Source: Bradyrhizobium sp. CCGUVB1N3 (GTDB taxonomy: Bacteria; Pseudomonadota; Alphaproteobacteria; Rhizobiales; Xanthobacteraceae). From it: a stretch of 64,000 nt of DNA. Positions within the stretch are counted from its first letter, which is position 1; the number at the start of each line of letters is the position of its first letter. The position numbers were made by a program, and so were the translations under genes. Under the pieces are notes generated by a model, which saw nothing but the letters and a program-made list of their open reading frames with translations, was not told the origin of the DNA and did not search any database. The stretch is from assembly GCF_024199925.1 (NCBI RefSeq), contig NZ_JANADR010000001.1, positions 1,178,001 to 1,242,000 of the forward strand. The letters are read 5' to 3'. Positions 1-8,501 of this stretch are shown here, one piece after another.

Positions 1-165
1 AAATTTGGGATTAGGTAGCGCACCTGCGTAGGTCATTGCCCGCCACTCGCGTCCAATAGCTCGCCGCATCCAAAGCCATAAACTTCGTCACGAGGGCCTC
101 CCTGGGAAACAGCCCGCGCAACGCGAAACAGGGCGCGCTGTTCAAGCTTCGGACAGGAGACAGCT

Positions 166-438
166 TTGAAGTCAGTCGATCAGGAAATAGGCTGCACCCA
201 CGCGGGTCATCCAGCTGAGATCCATGGCATCGGATCGTGGATTACTCTTGTCGTCCTGTTTGCCCTGTTGGTCGCCACGATGGTGCTGGCCTACGTCGGG
301 TCGAATCTCGCTGTAGGTATTGATATCCCCATGTCAGGCTACATGGCTTTCTGTCTTGGAGCTTTCTTCTCGCTCCTGGCGGGCGCGGGACTAACGGCGC
401 TTGTATTCTACAGCAGCCCGCTTACGGCAAAGGCCTAG
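166..438 (+). CDS. Small two-helix membrane protein, unknown function
   Basis: A 90-residue protein with a hydrophilic, His-containing N-terminus (about 25 residues) and two predicted membrane helices (about 27-47 and 57-80). The start is TTG preceded by a purine-rich AGGAGA stretch, a good ribosome-binding site. No family is recognised. It stands alone, and its upstream DNA resembles that in front of the regulator at 976. Function cannot be inferred beyond a small inner-membrane protein. Confidence 0.6.
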   Translation: MKSVDQEIGCTHAGHPAEIHGIGSWITLVVLFALLVATMVLAYVGSNLAVGIDIPMSGYMAFCLGAFFSLLAGAGLTALVFYSSPLTAKA

Positions 439-975
439 CCAACCGACGAACCAAGTCATAAAGCCTGGGCTTATAGCTGTTCGCCACCGGTCGGCGTTCG
501 CTGCGCTTTGCACAATTGCGTCGGCAAAGTAGCTCCGTAGCTCGATAAGGCGCTCTCGCGCATACTAGCAGAGCCTTCAATTGGGCGATCTCCCAGAGAA
601 CCAACATAAAAGGCCGGCGGGCGCTACGCCGCCAACCTTCTCTTGCAACTTCCGGCTCGTGGGTCCGATGCCGCTGCGATTCCCGGCACTGCGTGCCGGA
701 GCAAACGAAGAGCGGACTGCTGTGCACTTGGCGGTCTGCATTACCGAATCCGGGCACAGCCAATTATACGTCTGCCCGGCCTCGATCCTGCCAGAGCACC
801 CATGATCCACGGCCCGAGCCCCTCCACGCAACATGTAAATCTAGGTTTAGGAAACGCAACCAAATCTGTCATTGCGCGCCACCAGTGTGGAATAGCTCGC
901 GGTCCTCCAGATCGTCAGATTAGCGTCACTAGCATCTTTGCCGGGAACAGCCCTGCCAAGGCACGCGAGGTCACA
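439..975. other. Gene-free stretch with an orphan minus-strand terminator
   Basis: No convincing coding frame is seen. It holds one copy of a dispersed repeat (608-659) whose minus strand folds as an intrinsic terminator, and a second copy of a degenerate upstream sequence (about 865-955) also present at about 30-118. Confidence 0.5.
608..639 (-). terminator. Intrinsic terminator-like hairpin, repeat copy 1
   Basis: Read on the minus strand, positions 639-629 pair with 620-610 in an 11-bp stem (two G-U pairs) with an 8-nt loop, followed by four U residues. A near-identical element lies at 17527-17578; over 52 bases I count 5 differences. No gene lies upstream on this strand, so the transcript it would end is unknown and may be a small RNA. 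Confidence 0.5.
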
Positions 976-1437
976 ATGCGATCGACTTTTGCTCTCGGAC
1001 GTTTGGAGCAATTTCATCCCGAACCGGGGCTTGACGCCGGACGCGCCGTTCACAGCCCGGATGCGGTCAGACCATTCGTCCAGAAGCGAACCGGATCGGC
1101 AGGCGCCGCCCCAGCCGACATTTCCTTCGGACCGTTCCGTCTGCTTCCGACGCAGTTTCTTCTGCTGGAAGGTGACAAGCCCGTGTGCCTCGGAAGTCGT
1201 GCCCTGGAAATTCTGATAGCTCTGCTTGAACGCAGAGGTGAGTTGGTCAGCAAGCAGGACTTGATGACTCGGGTTTGGCCCAATGTCTTTGTCGAGCCTG
1301 CCAATCTCACGGTCCACATGTCCGCGCTGCGGCGCGCGCTGCGTGACGGGCAGAACGGCAATCGGTTCATCATCAACATCCCCGGGCGTGGCTATTCCTT
1401 CGTTGCCTCGGTCGATGCCCCGGGGCATCAGAGCTGA
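976..1437 (+). CDS. Winged-helix transcriptional regulator (OmpR/CadC-type DNA-binding domain)
   Basis: A 153-residue protein. Residues about 50-150 form an OmpR-type winged helix: the FGPFRL start, the central RRGELVSKQDL-type helix, the VHMSALRRALRD recognition helix and the terminal GRGYSF wing are all visible. The ATG at 976 is chosen because GCGAGG lies just upstream; the open frame runs further 5' without a ribosome-binding site. There is no receiver, ATPase or membrane domain, whereas this DNA-binding type usually caps a larger sensor or ATPase protein. It lies 42 bp before the FUSC efflux operon in the same orientation and may regulate it (inference). Confidence 0.75.
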   Translation: MRSTFALGRLEQFHPEPGLDAGRAVHSPDAVRPFVQKRTGSAGAAPADISFGPFRLLPTQFLLLEGDKPVCLGSRALEILIALLERRGELVSKQDLMTRVWPNVFVEPANLTVHMSALRRALRDGQNGNRFIINIPGRGYSFVASVDAPGHQS

Positions 1438-1479
1438 GCGCGAGTGGCGAACAATCGAAAAATCCGGTGAGGCATTACC

Positions 1480-3306
1480 GTGGTCGCGACAACTGCAGAG
1501 CAGCCGTTCACCATAGCGAAGATTCCTCTCAGCTCCTGGTCCTTCGCAATCCGCGTTTGGCTGGCTACAGTCCTGGCGTTATTCGTAAGCTTTTGGTTGC
1601 AGCTTGAATCGCCGACGACGGCCGCGCTCACCGTTGCAGTTCTCGCCGAACCAACCCGCGGCCAGGCGCTGGACAAGGCAGGTTTTCGACTGCTCGCCAC
1701 CGTGGTGGGCGTTACAGCGTCAATCGCAATCACCGGCCTCTTCTCGCAGGCGAGGGATCTGATCCTCGTGGCGTTTGCGGTGTGGCTTGGAATTTGCGTC
1801 TTCGCGGCAAAGCTCTTGGACGGCTATCGAGCTTATGCGGCGGTGCTGGCCGGCTATACCGTCGCATTCATTGCGACACAGCAGATCGACAAACCGCAGC
1901 ACGTGTTTGAATCCGGGATGGCGCGTGGCGCTGCGATCGCGGTGGGCATTCTTTCGATCGCGGTGGTGAATACGTTGATGTTTGCTCCGGACCGTCAAAC
2001 GCGCGTGGCCGCGCAGCTGGCGGCGATTCGTCGTCGCGTTCGCGGGTATGCGAGCGCAGCCTTCCGCGGCGAACCAGGCAACGTGATGACATTCCTGGCG
2101 CTACTGCGAGAAATTGTGGCGCTCCGGCCGGAGATCGCAAGCATCGCTCCGGAGTCGAGCAGCGGCTCGGTCAGGAGCGCTGCGGCCCGCAGCACCGCGG
2201 TCTCGCTAATCGCCGAATTACAGGCTGCGCGGACCTTGAGTAGCGGTCTTGTCCGCGGCGGTGACGTTCGAACCGAAGTTTCGGCACGGAGCGAGTTTGT
2301 TCGACGGGACGAACAGGTTCGACAAGAACTGCTCGCCCTGAGATCCGTCAAGTGGCCGTTGCTATCGTGGCGAGCGCCCTTGTATCGCTCCTATCGAATT
2401 GCGGCCGAAAGCGGTCTCCGCGCCTCTCTATGGCTTGCAATCGCCTCGGCCTTCTACGTTTGGGCCGGGTGGCCAGCGGCGAGCGTTTCCCTGTCTTTCG
2501 TGGCGCTGATGATCGGATTAGGAGCCACAACTCCGAATCCGCGCGGCTTCACCGCGATCGCGCTTGTTGCTGCGCCGATCGCAATTGTCCTAACCGGCAT
2601 ACTCGAGTTCATCATCCTCGATGGCGCCGACGCCTTTCTTCTGCTGGCCATCGGTCTTGCTCCCTTTATGGTCGGTGCAGCACTCCTCATCACCTCCAAA
2701 AAACTTCTGTGGTCATCACTTGGTCGCACCATTCTACCCTACACCATCCTCATTCTGGCGCCGAGCAATCCGCAGAACTACAATCCGCAGGCCTTCCTTT
2801 TCACGTCTGCGTTTATTATCGCGGCAGCTGCGTTCCTGCTCGCGGCGCAAACACTTATTCCTCCCGTATCTGACGACAAACGCAGGATGCGGCTTCTGGC
2901 GGAGGCCCGCAGCGAGCTGCAGGAACCGTTCTTCCGCAATGGAGAAGCGCCGGAAGAAGCGACGTTCCGGGACGCTTCGCGGATAGGGCAGTTTCTCGCC
3001 GTTGGGGGAGCGCAGGACAGTCGCGCCCTCGCGGAAATGCTCTCTTGCTTCGACCAATCGGCAATGCTCCGGCTTTGTGATGCGAAGCTGATGCAAATCG
3101 CCGATGGGCCACTTGCGCCACTGGCAGACGAAACGCGCGCGGCGATCATCAAGCGAGATGCGGCCGCCTTGCGCGCTATTGCCCACCGAATTCGTTCGCA
3201 GGCTGCGCAGAACGATTCGATCCAGGTAGATGTCGCGGCATGCCTTGTCCTGACAAGCAACATCTTTGATCGGAGCCAAAATCTTGATTTGTCGGAGGCA
3301 ATCTGA
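1480..3306 (+). CDS. FUSC-family inner-membrane permease (aromatic-acid / p-hydroxybenzoate efflux type)
   Basis: A 608-residue membrane protein with two hydrophobic blocks (about 20-165 and 310-460) separated by a soluble domain, and a C-terminal cytoplasmic part of about 140 residues. This is the AaeB/FUSC plan. The PTTAALTVAVLAEPTRGQAL stretch after the first helix is typical. The start is GTG with GTGAGG upstream. It overlaps the DUF1656 gene by one base and, with the HlyD gene beyond the insertion sequence, forms an AaeB-AaeX-AaeA-like efflux set. No outer-membrane channel gene is in view. Substrate is inferred from the family only. Confidence 0.85.
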   Translation: MVATTAEQPFTIAKIPLSSWSFAIRVWLATVLALFVSFWLQLESPTTAALTVAVLAEPTRGQALDKAGFRLLATVVGVTASIAITGLFSQARDLILVAFAVWLGICVFAAKLLDGYRAYAAVLAGYTVAFIATQQIDKPQHVFESGMARGAAIAVGILSIAVVNTLMFAPDRQTRVAAQLAAIRRRVRGYASAAFRGEPGNVMTFLALLREIVALRPEIASIAPESSSGSVRSAAARSTAVSLIAELQAARTLSSGLVRGGDVRTEVSARSEFVRRDEQVRQELLALRSVKWPLLSWRAPLYRSYRIAAESGLRASLWLAIASAFYVWAGWPAASVSLSFVALMIGLGATTPNPRGFTAIALVAAPIAIVLTGILEFIILDGADAFLLLAIGLAPFMVGAALLITSKKLLWSSLGRTILPYTILILAPSNPQNYNPQAFLFTSAFIIAAAAFLLAAQTLIPPVSDDKRRMRLLAEARSELQEPFFRNGEAPEEATFRDASRIGQFLAVGGAQDSRALAEMLSCFDQSAMLRLCDAKLMQIADGPLAPLADETRAAIIKRDAAALRAIAHRIRSQAAQNDSIQVDVAACLVLTSNIFDRSQNLDLSEAI

Positions 3307-3509
3307 TGGCACGCACCTTTGTAGAGTTCGTGGTCGGAGGCGTTCTGATGGCGCCACTTGTAACCTACCTGGTGATAGCTCTCGTCGTGATCACTATGCT
3401 TCGACCGGTTCTGCATGTCGTCGGTTTTGCGAAGATGTTCAGTCACAGCGCAATCGCAGAGTTGAGCCTCTATGTGACGGTTCTCGGCCTATTGATTCTT
3501 TTGTTCTAG
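3306..3509 (+). CDS. DUF1656 small membrane protein (AaeX-like)
   Basis: A 67-residue protein with two membrane helices (about 8-30 and 47-66), matching DUF1656 partners of FUSC/HlyD efflux systems. The ATG overlaps the stop of the upstream permease (TGATG), implying translational coupling. Its TAG stop is part of the CTAG duplicated by the neighbouring insertion sequence, so the protein is unaltered although the element starts at the very next base. Confidence 0.8.
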   Translation: MARTFVEFVVGGVLMAPLVTYLVIALVVITMLRPVLHVVGFAKMFSHSAIAELSLYVTVLGLLILLF

Positions 3510-3528
3510 CAGGCTGTTGAAGAAGTCT
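3510..3528 (+). repeat. IS left inverted repeat
   Basis: 19 bp, identical to the reverse complement of 4979-4997; preceded by CTAG at 3506-3509. Confidence 0.92.
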
Positions 3529-3586
3529 CTGGCGAAGCGTTTTGGATCGTGATTCCCTAGGATCAGGATTTTGCTGGGGTGGCACG

Positions 3587-4690
3587 ATGCGGGGAAGTGA
3601 CGAACGGTCTGGCTCGCTGTTCAGTTATGTTGACCTGGAGGCTCGGGTTCGCGTCGACCACCCGCTGCGGGCGATCAGGGATCTGGCAAATGCGGCGCTG
3701 GGCGATCTTTCTGGGGAGTTTGGCAAGCTCTACACGGACTTCGGTCGGCCCTCGATCGCACCGGAGAAACTGCTTCGGGCGATGCTCCTACAGGCGTTCT
3801 ATGGGGTTCGCTCGGAAAGGCATCTGATGGAACGGATGGAGTTCGATCTTCTGTTCCGCTGGTTCGTCGGGCTTGGGGTGGACGATGCGGTTTGGGACCA
3901 TTCAACCTTCTCGAAGAACCGCGACCGGCTGCTTGAAGGTGAGATTGCGGCCAAGTTCTTGAACGCGCTTTTGGCGCAGCCGAAGGTGAAGCGTCTTTTG
4001 TCGAGCGATCACTTCTCGGTGGACGGCACGCTCATTGAAGCCTGGGCTTCGATCAAGAGCTTCCGGAGGAAGGATGGCAGCGACAAAGATCAGGACGGTC
4101 CGGGACGCAATGCCGAGCGCAGCTTCCACAAGGAGAAGCGATCCAACGAGACCCATGAGAGCACGACCGATCCTGAGGCCAGGCTCTATAAAAAGGGCGA
4201 CGGCCAGCCGGCCAAACTCTGCTATATGGGCCATGCGCTGATGGAGAACCGCAATGGTTTGGCGGTTTTAGGTGGAGTGAGCCAAGCTACTGGCACCGCC
4301 GAACGAGAGATTGCGCTTGCCATGATCGACAGGCGCGGGTGTGCGAAGCGGGTCACTCTGGGGGCGGACAAAGCCTACGACGTCACGCAGTTCGTGCATG
4401 ACCTGAGAGATAGATCGGTTACTCCGCATATCGCGATCAATGGACATCTGAGTAAGACCGGCAAGCGGCGCAAGACGGCGGTCGACGCGCGTACCACGCG
4501 TCACGACGGCTATGACATCAGCCAACGCTGCCGCAAACGCATCGAAGAAGTCTTCGGCTGGATCAAGAGTTCCGCTGGCCTGGCCAAGGTCAAGCTGCGA
4601 GGCCGCGACCGGGTGGATGCCGTCTTCGTCCTGGCGCTTGCGGCCTATAATCTGATCCGGCTGCCCAAGCTTCTGGCGGCACCGGCATGA
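3587..4690 (+). CDS. IS5-superfamily transposase (DDE)
   Basis: A 367-residue transposase. An N-terminal DUF772-type domain (about 15-115) contains the RPSIAPEKLLRAMLLQ and RSERHLMERMEFDLLFRWF motifs. A DDE domain follows, with the HFSVDGTLIEAW first Asp, LGADKAYD second Asp and a C-terminal RIEEVFGWIK Glu. ATG 3587 has a GGGGTGG ribosome-binding site; the frame is open upstream to 3542. It appears intact, so the element may still be active. Confidence 0.9.
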   Translation: MRGSDERSGSLFSYVDLEARVRVDHPLRAIRDLANAALGDLSGEFGKLYTDFGRPSIAPEKLLRAMLLQAFYGVRSERHLMERMEFDLLFRWFVGLGVDDAVWDHSTFSKNRDRLLEGEIAAKFLNALLAQPKVKRLLSSDHFSVDGTLIEAWASIKSFRRKDGSDKDQDGPGRNAERSFHKEKRSNETHESTTDPEARLYKKGDGQPAKLCYMGHALMENRNGLAVLGGVSQATGTAEREIALAMIDRRGCAKRVTLGADKAYDVTQFVHDLRDRSVTPHIAINGHLSKTGKRRKTAVDARTTRHDGYDISQRCRKRIEEVFGWIKSSAGLAKVKLRGRDRVDAVFVLALAAYNLIRLPKLLAAPA

Positions 4691-4893
4691 GCATCCGAGG
4701 TAGATGGCGGGTCGTCGAGACACCAGGCTACGACATGGCCGTGGCGGGCGCCTACATCCTGTTCGATGACGACGGCGGCGAGTTCGCCTTCGATTGCCTC
4801 ACGGGCTGCATTCATGGAGCCTGTGACGGCGATGCCGTCCAGTTCGGCTGGCAGGGAAACGACGAAATGGAGCCAGCCAACGGTGATGGCTAG
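4687..4893 (+). CDS. IS accessory protein, cut short by an amber codon
   Basis: A 68-residue frame overlapping the transposase stop by 4 bases. It resembles the small acidic hypothetical proteins often found downstream of this transposase type. After NGDG the frame meets TAG, but beyond it the same frame stays open and protein-like (GSLEGEICLLNGDD, then FIARRS) to a second TAG at 4999-5001. That second stop is partly supplied by the target duplication. One change (TAG from TGG, Trp) would restore a 104-residue protein. Function unknown. Confidence 0.55.
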   Translation: MSIRGRWRVVETPGYDMAVAGAYILFDDDGGEFAFDCLTGCIHGACDGDAVQFGWQGNDEMEPANGDG

Positions 4894-4978
4894 GCCGAAC
4901 TGCGGGATGACGGCTCACTCGAAGGTGAAATCTGCCTCCTTAATGGCGACGACATCCCATTTATCGCGCGTCGCTCGA

Positions 4979-4997
4979 AGACTTCTTCAACAGCCTG
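4979..4997 (-). repeat. IS right inverted repeat
   Basis: Perfect 19-bp partner of 3510-3528; followed by CTAG at 4998-5001. Confidence 0.92.
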
Positions 4998-5012
4998 CTA
5001 GAGGAGAGCGAC

Positions 5013-6212
5013 ATGGATGCGACCGTTTATGATGAGACTGTTCGAGAAGACGCGATGCAGACAATCGTTTCGCGTTCTTCGCTGGTTGACGCTGAGGAAC
5101 CGGCTCGCCAGGCGAGCGAGTTCGACCAGATCGTCCTAAGGGTATCGGAAGGTCACCGGGAGGGCGAACAAATTGCCCCGGCTCCATCGAAATCAATCCC
5201 GCCGCGGCGAAATGATGGCTGGCGAACGGTGCGGCTTCTGTTGCGCAAGCTGGCGACAGCCGGAATAGCCGCCGTTGCGGTCGCGGCCGCTCTCGTGGCC
5301 TGGGACCAGTACAACGCCGGGCCGTGGACGCGCGATGCGCGAGTGCGAGTGCAAGTTGCAAGTGTGGCGCCGGACGTTTCCGCAAAAATCAAAGAGCTGC
5401 GAGTCACCGACAATCAATTCGTTCGCAAGGGTGACATCTTGTATGTCATCGATCCGTTCGATTTCGAAGTCGCGCTCCGTGCAAACAAAGCGGCCCTACA
5501 GCAAAAGGTGGCCGATTTGAACGTGAAGGAATTGCAGTCTGAGCGGCGAAGCCGCTTGTCTGATTTATCTGCGTCCGTTGAACAGAAGCAGGTCTATGAG
5601 GGAAATGCGCTTCAGGCAAAGGCCGCCGTCGATGCGGCTCAGGAGCAGGTGCGGCAGGCGGAGAACAATCTGCGGAACACCGAGGTGCGCAGTCCGGTGA
5701 ATGGCATCGTCACCAATCTCATGCTCCGAAAGGGAGACTATGCGCATCAAGGTACGGCCAACGTTTCCATCATCGACACGGACAGCTATTGGGTGGACGG
5801 CTACTTCGAGGAAACGAAGCTGGCGCGGCTGTGCGTGGGTGACCGCGCCGAGGCAAAGCTGATGGGCTTTTCAGCGCCGATCATAGGCCACATCGCAACA
5901 GTGACGCGTGGCGTCAGCGTATCCAACGCAGCGGCTTCCACGCAAGGACTGCCCAACGTCGATCCTGTCTACACCTGGGTGCGTTTGGCGCAGCGGGTGC
6001 CAGTCCGGATTGCGATCGACAAGGTGCCGCCTGGTGTGCCGCTCGTGTCCGGCTTGACCGCAACTGTCACGATCCGGGATGGCAAGGACGGCGAGAGCGA
6101 CACGCTCTTGCAAAGAGTTCGTACCGAGATCGAGACGAGCTTCGTCGGATTGATCGGCAGAGCGTCGGCGCGACCAGGCTGTATTCCCGGCTTTTCGTCT
6201 CCGTCGCCGTAG
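5013..6212 (+). CDS. HlyD/EmrA-type membrane fusion protein (AaeA-like efflux adaptor)
   Basis: A 399-residue periplasmic adaptor. The first 75 residues are a hydrophilic extension, longer than usual. A membrane anchor follows at about 85-103, then the WTRDARVRVQ barrel start, a lipoyl half-motif, a coiled-coil hairpin (about 155-220), the second lipoyl half (NTEVRSPVNGIVTNL) and a beta-barrel. ATG 5013 has AGGAGAG 6 bases upstream; a shorter start (Met at 5055) is possible. It should link the FUSC permease to an outer-membrane channel. The insertion sequence now separates it from its operon promoter, so its expression may depend on read-through or on an IS-borne promoter. Confidence 0.85.
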   Translation: MDATVYDETVREDAMQTIVSRSSLVDAEEPARQASEFDQIVLRVSEGHREGEQIAPAPSKSIPPRRNDGWRTVRLLLRKLATAGIAAVAVAAALVAWDQYNAGPWTRDARVRVQVASVAPDVSAKIKELRVTDNQFVRKGDILYVIDPFDFEVALRANKAALQQKVADLNVKELQSERRSRLSDLSASVEQKQVYEGNALQAKAAVDAAQEQVRQAENNLRNTEVRSPVNGIVTNLMLRKGDYAHQGTANVSIIDTDSYWVDGYFEETKLARLCVGDRAEAKLMGFSAPIIGHIATVTRGVSVSNAAASTQGLPNVDPVYTWVRLAQRVPVRIAIDKVPPGVPLVSGLTATVTIRDGKDGESDTLLQRVRTEIETSFVGLIGRASARPGCIPGFSSPSP

Positions 6213-6257
6213 AACGCGGTTATCAGCCGGAAGTACAGGCTACCGCTGTCGACCAAG

Positions 6258-6300
6258 TGCGGCGGTCACTCGCCAAGAGGCGAGTGACCCCTCTGCCGCA
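6258..6300 (+). terminator. Nested stem-loop after the efflux operon
   Basis: GGTCACTCGCC (6264-6274) pairs perfectly with 6279-6289 across an AAGA tetraloop. An outer TGCGGC/GCCGCA pair (6258-6263, 6295-6300) closes the structure. There is little U tail. Its position 46 bp after the HlyD stop suggests a transcript end. Confidence 0.55.
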
Positions 6301-6442
6301 TTTGAAACCGTCGCTCTCCGTTTCTAAGCCAAGGTTTATGTACCGCAACCACGGCCGTACTCGGAGCGACTCGCGTGCAATAGAAGATCGCCTCGCAGAA
6401 CTGTAATTCTCCTCGTAACAATTCGCTTTGCGGAGTTCGATC

Positions 6443-6751
6443 ATGAGGAGAATACTCGTTCTCATCGCTTCTGCCGCGATCAACGCGTCCACGATTCCCG
6501 CAGTTGCGGCGGAATGTACGTCGATCAAGGACATCGACGCGTCTCGCTCGCGCTGGGAGACGGTGCGCAGCCGACCAGCCAAGGCGGCCGACAAGGAGCG
6601 GACTTGTCGCGCCTATGCCGTTTCTTTCTACGAATCGGTGACGCTGCGGCAGGCTGCTGCAAAATGCACCGACGGCGAAAGAACTCTGGCAGCGCTTGAT
6701 TCCGAGATCAACGCCTTCAACGACCTGTTGGCGACAAAATGCGGTGGGTGA
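6443..6751 (+). CDS. Small secreted Cys-containing protein
   Basis: A 102-residue protein with a signal peptide (residues 1-23, cleavage after AVAA) and a charged mature part carrying four Cys (CTS, TCRAY, KCTD, KCGG), which could form two disulfides in the periplasm. ATG 6443 is preferred over upstream TTG 6428 because it starts the MRR signal n-region. Family not recognised. Confidence 0.65.
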   Translation: MRRILVLIASAAINASTIPAVAAECTSIKDIDASRSRWETVRSRPAKAADKERTCRAYAVSFYESVTLRQAAAKCTDGERTLAALDSEINAFNDLLATKCGG

Positions 6752-6793
6752 GCGTGACGGCGTTCCGGCAATGAAGATCCACGAGGTGCGCAG

Positions 6794-6895
6794 ATGATCC
6801 TCTTACCTCTCTTGGCAACCTGGATGTGGCTGCAGATCCTTACGGCGTCACCGCTTCCAGAAATCGCGTCGTCTCGTCGAGGACGTCAGCAGTAG
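6794..6895 (+). CDS. Possible 33-residue hydrophobic micro-protein
   Basis: ATG preceded by GAGGTG. It encodes a hydrophobic N-terminus (LLPLLATWMWLQIL) and a basic tail. It lies in an otherwise empty 186-bp gap. There is no homology evidence; length and hydrophobicity are the only support. Confidence 0.3.
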   Translation: MILLPLLATWMWLQILTASPLPEIASSRRGRQQ

Positions 6896-6937
6896 TGATA
6901 TCTGTTGCGGCTCGTTCGGTTTTGAAGGAGGTTGAAC

Positions 6938-7171
6938 TTGATCCAGGTATATTTTCACTGCTCGAATACGAAGAAGGTCTTCGTTGATCGCCACGGTGCC
7001 GTATTGGACGACGTCACTGAGGCACGCGATCGCGCGACCCTTGTAGTCCAATCCCTCACCAACCAGCGCAGCCTCGAGGATTGGCGTGACTGGATCCTGC
7101 ATGTCAGCGACGATCGGGGCGATGAGCTCTTCGTTGTGCCTTTTACATTCGTCCTCGGAAAACCCAATTGA
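6938..7171 (+). CDS. DUF6894-type small protein
   Basis: A 77-residue protein with the pattern seen in DUF6894: an N-terminal VYFHC strand, an Asp-rich [20 protein letters not shown] segment and a C-terminal [15 protein letters not shown] segment. The start is TTG at 6938: AAGGAGG (6925-6931) lies 6 bases upstream, whereas TTG 6932 would touch it. It ends 7 bp before clpX. A second member lies at 43912. Function unknown. Confidence 0.65.
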   Translation: MIQVYFHCSNTKKVFVDRHGAVLDDVTEARDRATLVVQSLTNQRSLEDWRDWILHVSDDRGDELFVVPFTFVLGKPN

Positions 7172-7178
7172 GATCGCC

Positions 7179-8450
7179 ATGGCAGTTCAGTCACTCTCCG
7201 AGATTACGCTGTATTGCTCGTTCTGCGGCAAGAGCCAGCACGAAGTCCGCAAACTGATCGCGGGTCCCACGGTCTTCATCTGCGACGAGTGCGTCGAGCT
7301 CTGCATGGACATCATCCGTGAGGAGAACAAGTCCTCGCTGGTGAAGTCGCGCGACGGTATTCCGACGCCGAAGGAAATCTGCAAGGTGCTGGACGACTAC
7401 GTGATCGGCCAGAGCCATGCGAAGAAGGTTCTCTCGGTCGCGGTGCACAATCACTACAAGCGCCTCAACCACCAGACCAAGCACAACGACGTCGAGCTCG
7501 CGAAGTCGAACATCCTGCTGATCGGTCCGACCGGCTCGGGCAAGACGCTGCTCGCGCAGACGCTCGCCCGCATCCTGGACGTGCCCTTCACCATGGCCGA
7601 CGCGACGACGCTGACCGAAGCCGGCTATGTCGGCGAGGACGTCGAGAACATCATCCTGAAGCTGCTCCAGGCCGCCGACTACAACGTCGAGCGCGCGCAG
7701 CGCGGCATCGTCTACATCGACGAGATCGACAAGATCAGCCGCAAGTCCGACAACCCGTCGATCACCCGCGACGTGTCGGGCGAGGGCGTGCAGCAAGCGC
7801 TGCTCAAGATCATGGAAGGCACGGTGGCTTCGGTCCCGCCGCAGGGCGGCCGCAAGCATCCGCAGCAGGAATTCCTGCAGGTGGACACCACCAACATCCT
7901 GTTCATCTGCGGCGGCGCCTTCTCGGGTCTCGAGAAGATCATCTCCGCGCGCGGCCGGTCGACCTCGATCGGCTTCGGTGCCTCGGTGATGGCGCCGGAA
8001 GACCGCCGCACCGGCGAGATCTTCCGCCATGTCGAGCCCGAGGATCTCCTGAAGTACGGCCTCATCCCTGAGTTCGTCGGCCGTCTGCCGGTGGTTGCGA
8101 CGCTCGAGGATCTCGACGAGACCTCGCTGAAGAAGATCCTGACCGACCCGAAGAACGCGCTGGTCAAGCAGTACCAGCGCCTGTTCGAGATGGAGAACAT
8201 CGAGCTGACCTTCGCCGACGAGGCGCTGGGCGCGGTCGCCCGCAAGGCGATCGAGCGCAAGACCGGCGCGCGCGGACTGCGCTCGATCCTCGAGGCGATC
8301 CTGCTCGAGACCATGTTCGATCTGCCGGGCCTGGAAGGTGTGGAAGAAGTCGTGATCTCCCGCGAGGTCGTGGAAGGCACGGCGCGTCCGCTCTACATCT
8401 ACGCTGATCGCCCCGATCGCCCGATGGAAAGCGGCGCCGTGGCGTGCTGA
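7179..8450 (+). CDS. clpX: ClpX, ATPase subunit of the ClpXP protease
   Basis: A 423-residue AAA+ unfoldase. It has an N-terminal zinc-binding domain (CSFCGKSQ and CDECVELC), Walker A GPTGSGKT, Walker [10 protein letters not shown], pore loop GYVGED, sensor-1 and arginine-finger region, the IGF loop (TSIGFGAS) for ClpP docking and a C-terminal sensor-2 GARGLRS. The first residues (MAVQSLSEI) and the tail ([11 protein letters not shown]) differ from what I recall of housekeeping rhizobial ClpX. There is no clpP or lon beside it. It may be a second clpX. Codon use is strongly GC3-rich compared with its small neighbours. Confidence 0.93.
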   Translation: MAVQSLSEITLYCSFCGKSQHEVRKLIAGPTVFICDECVELCMDIIREENKSSLVKSRDGIPTPKEICKVLDDYVIGQSHAKKVLSVAVHNHYKRLNHQTKHNDVELAKSNILLIGPTGSGKTLLAQTLARILDVPFTMADATTLTEAGYVGEDVENIILKLLQAADYNVERAQRGIVYIDEIDKISRKSDNPSITRDVSGEGVQQALLKIMEGTVASVPPQGGRKHPQQEFLQVDTTNILFICGGAFSGLEKIISARGRSTSIGFGASVMAPEDRRTGEIFRHVEPEDLLKYGLIPEFVGRLPVVATLEDLDETSLKKILTDPKNALVKQYQRLFEMENIELTFADEALGAVARKAIERKTGARGLRSILEAILLETMFDLPGLEGVEEVVISREVVEGTARPLYIYADRPDRPMESGAVAC

Positions 8451-8501
8451 CCCGGCTGAGCCGAACGAAGGTTAGCTTTGAACATCCGATGGGGTTTTCT
8501 C

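Larger units (their letters stand above)
3510..4997 (+). mobile_element. IS5-superfamily insertion sequence, apparently complete
   Basis: A 1488-bp element bounded by perfect 19-bp inverted repeats (3510-3528 and 4979-4997, starting CAGGCTGTTGAAG) and flanked by CTAG on both sides (3506-3509 and 4998-5001). CTAG fits the YTAR target of IS5-type elements. It carries a transposase and an accessory frame. Removing it and one CTAG would put the HlyD ribosome-binding site directly after the DUF1656 stop, which reconstructs the original operon. Confidence 0.92.

Noticed and set aside
643..975. N-terminal extension of the winged-helix regulator
   Set aside because: The frame is open but crosses the dispersed repeat and has no ribosome-binding site; ATG 976 with GCGAGG is better.
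7191..8030. Long minus-strand open frame opposite clpX
   Set aside because: Shadow of a strongly GC3-biased gene; rich in Arg/Asp/Leu with no motif.
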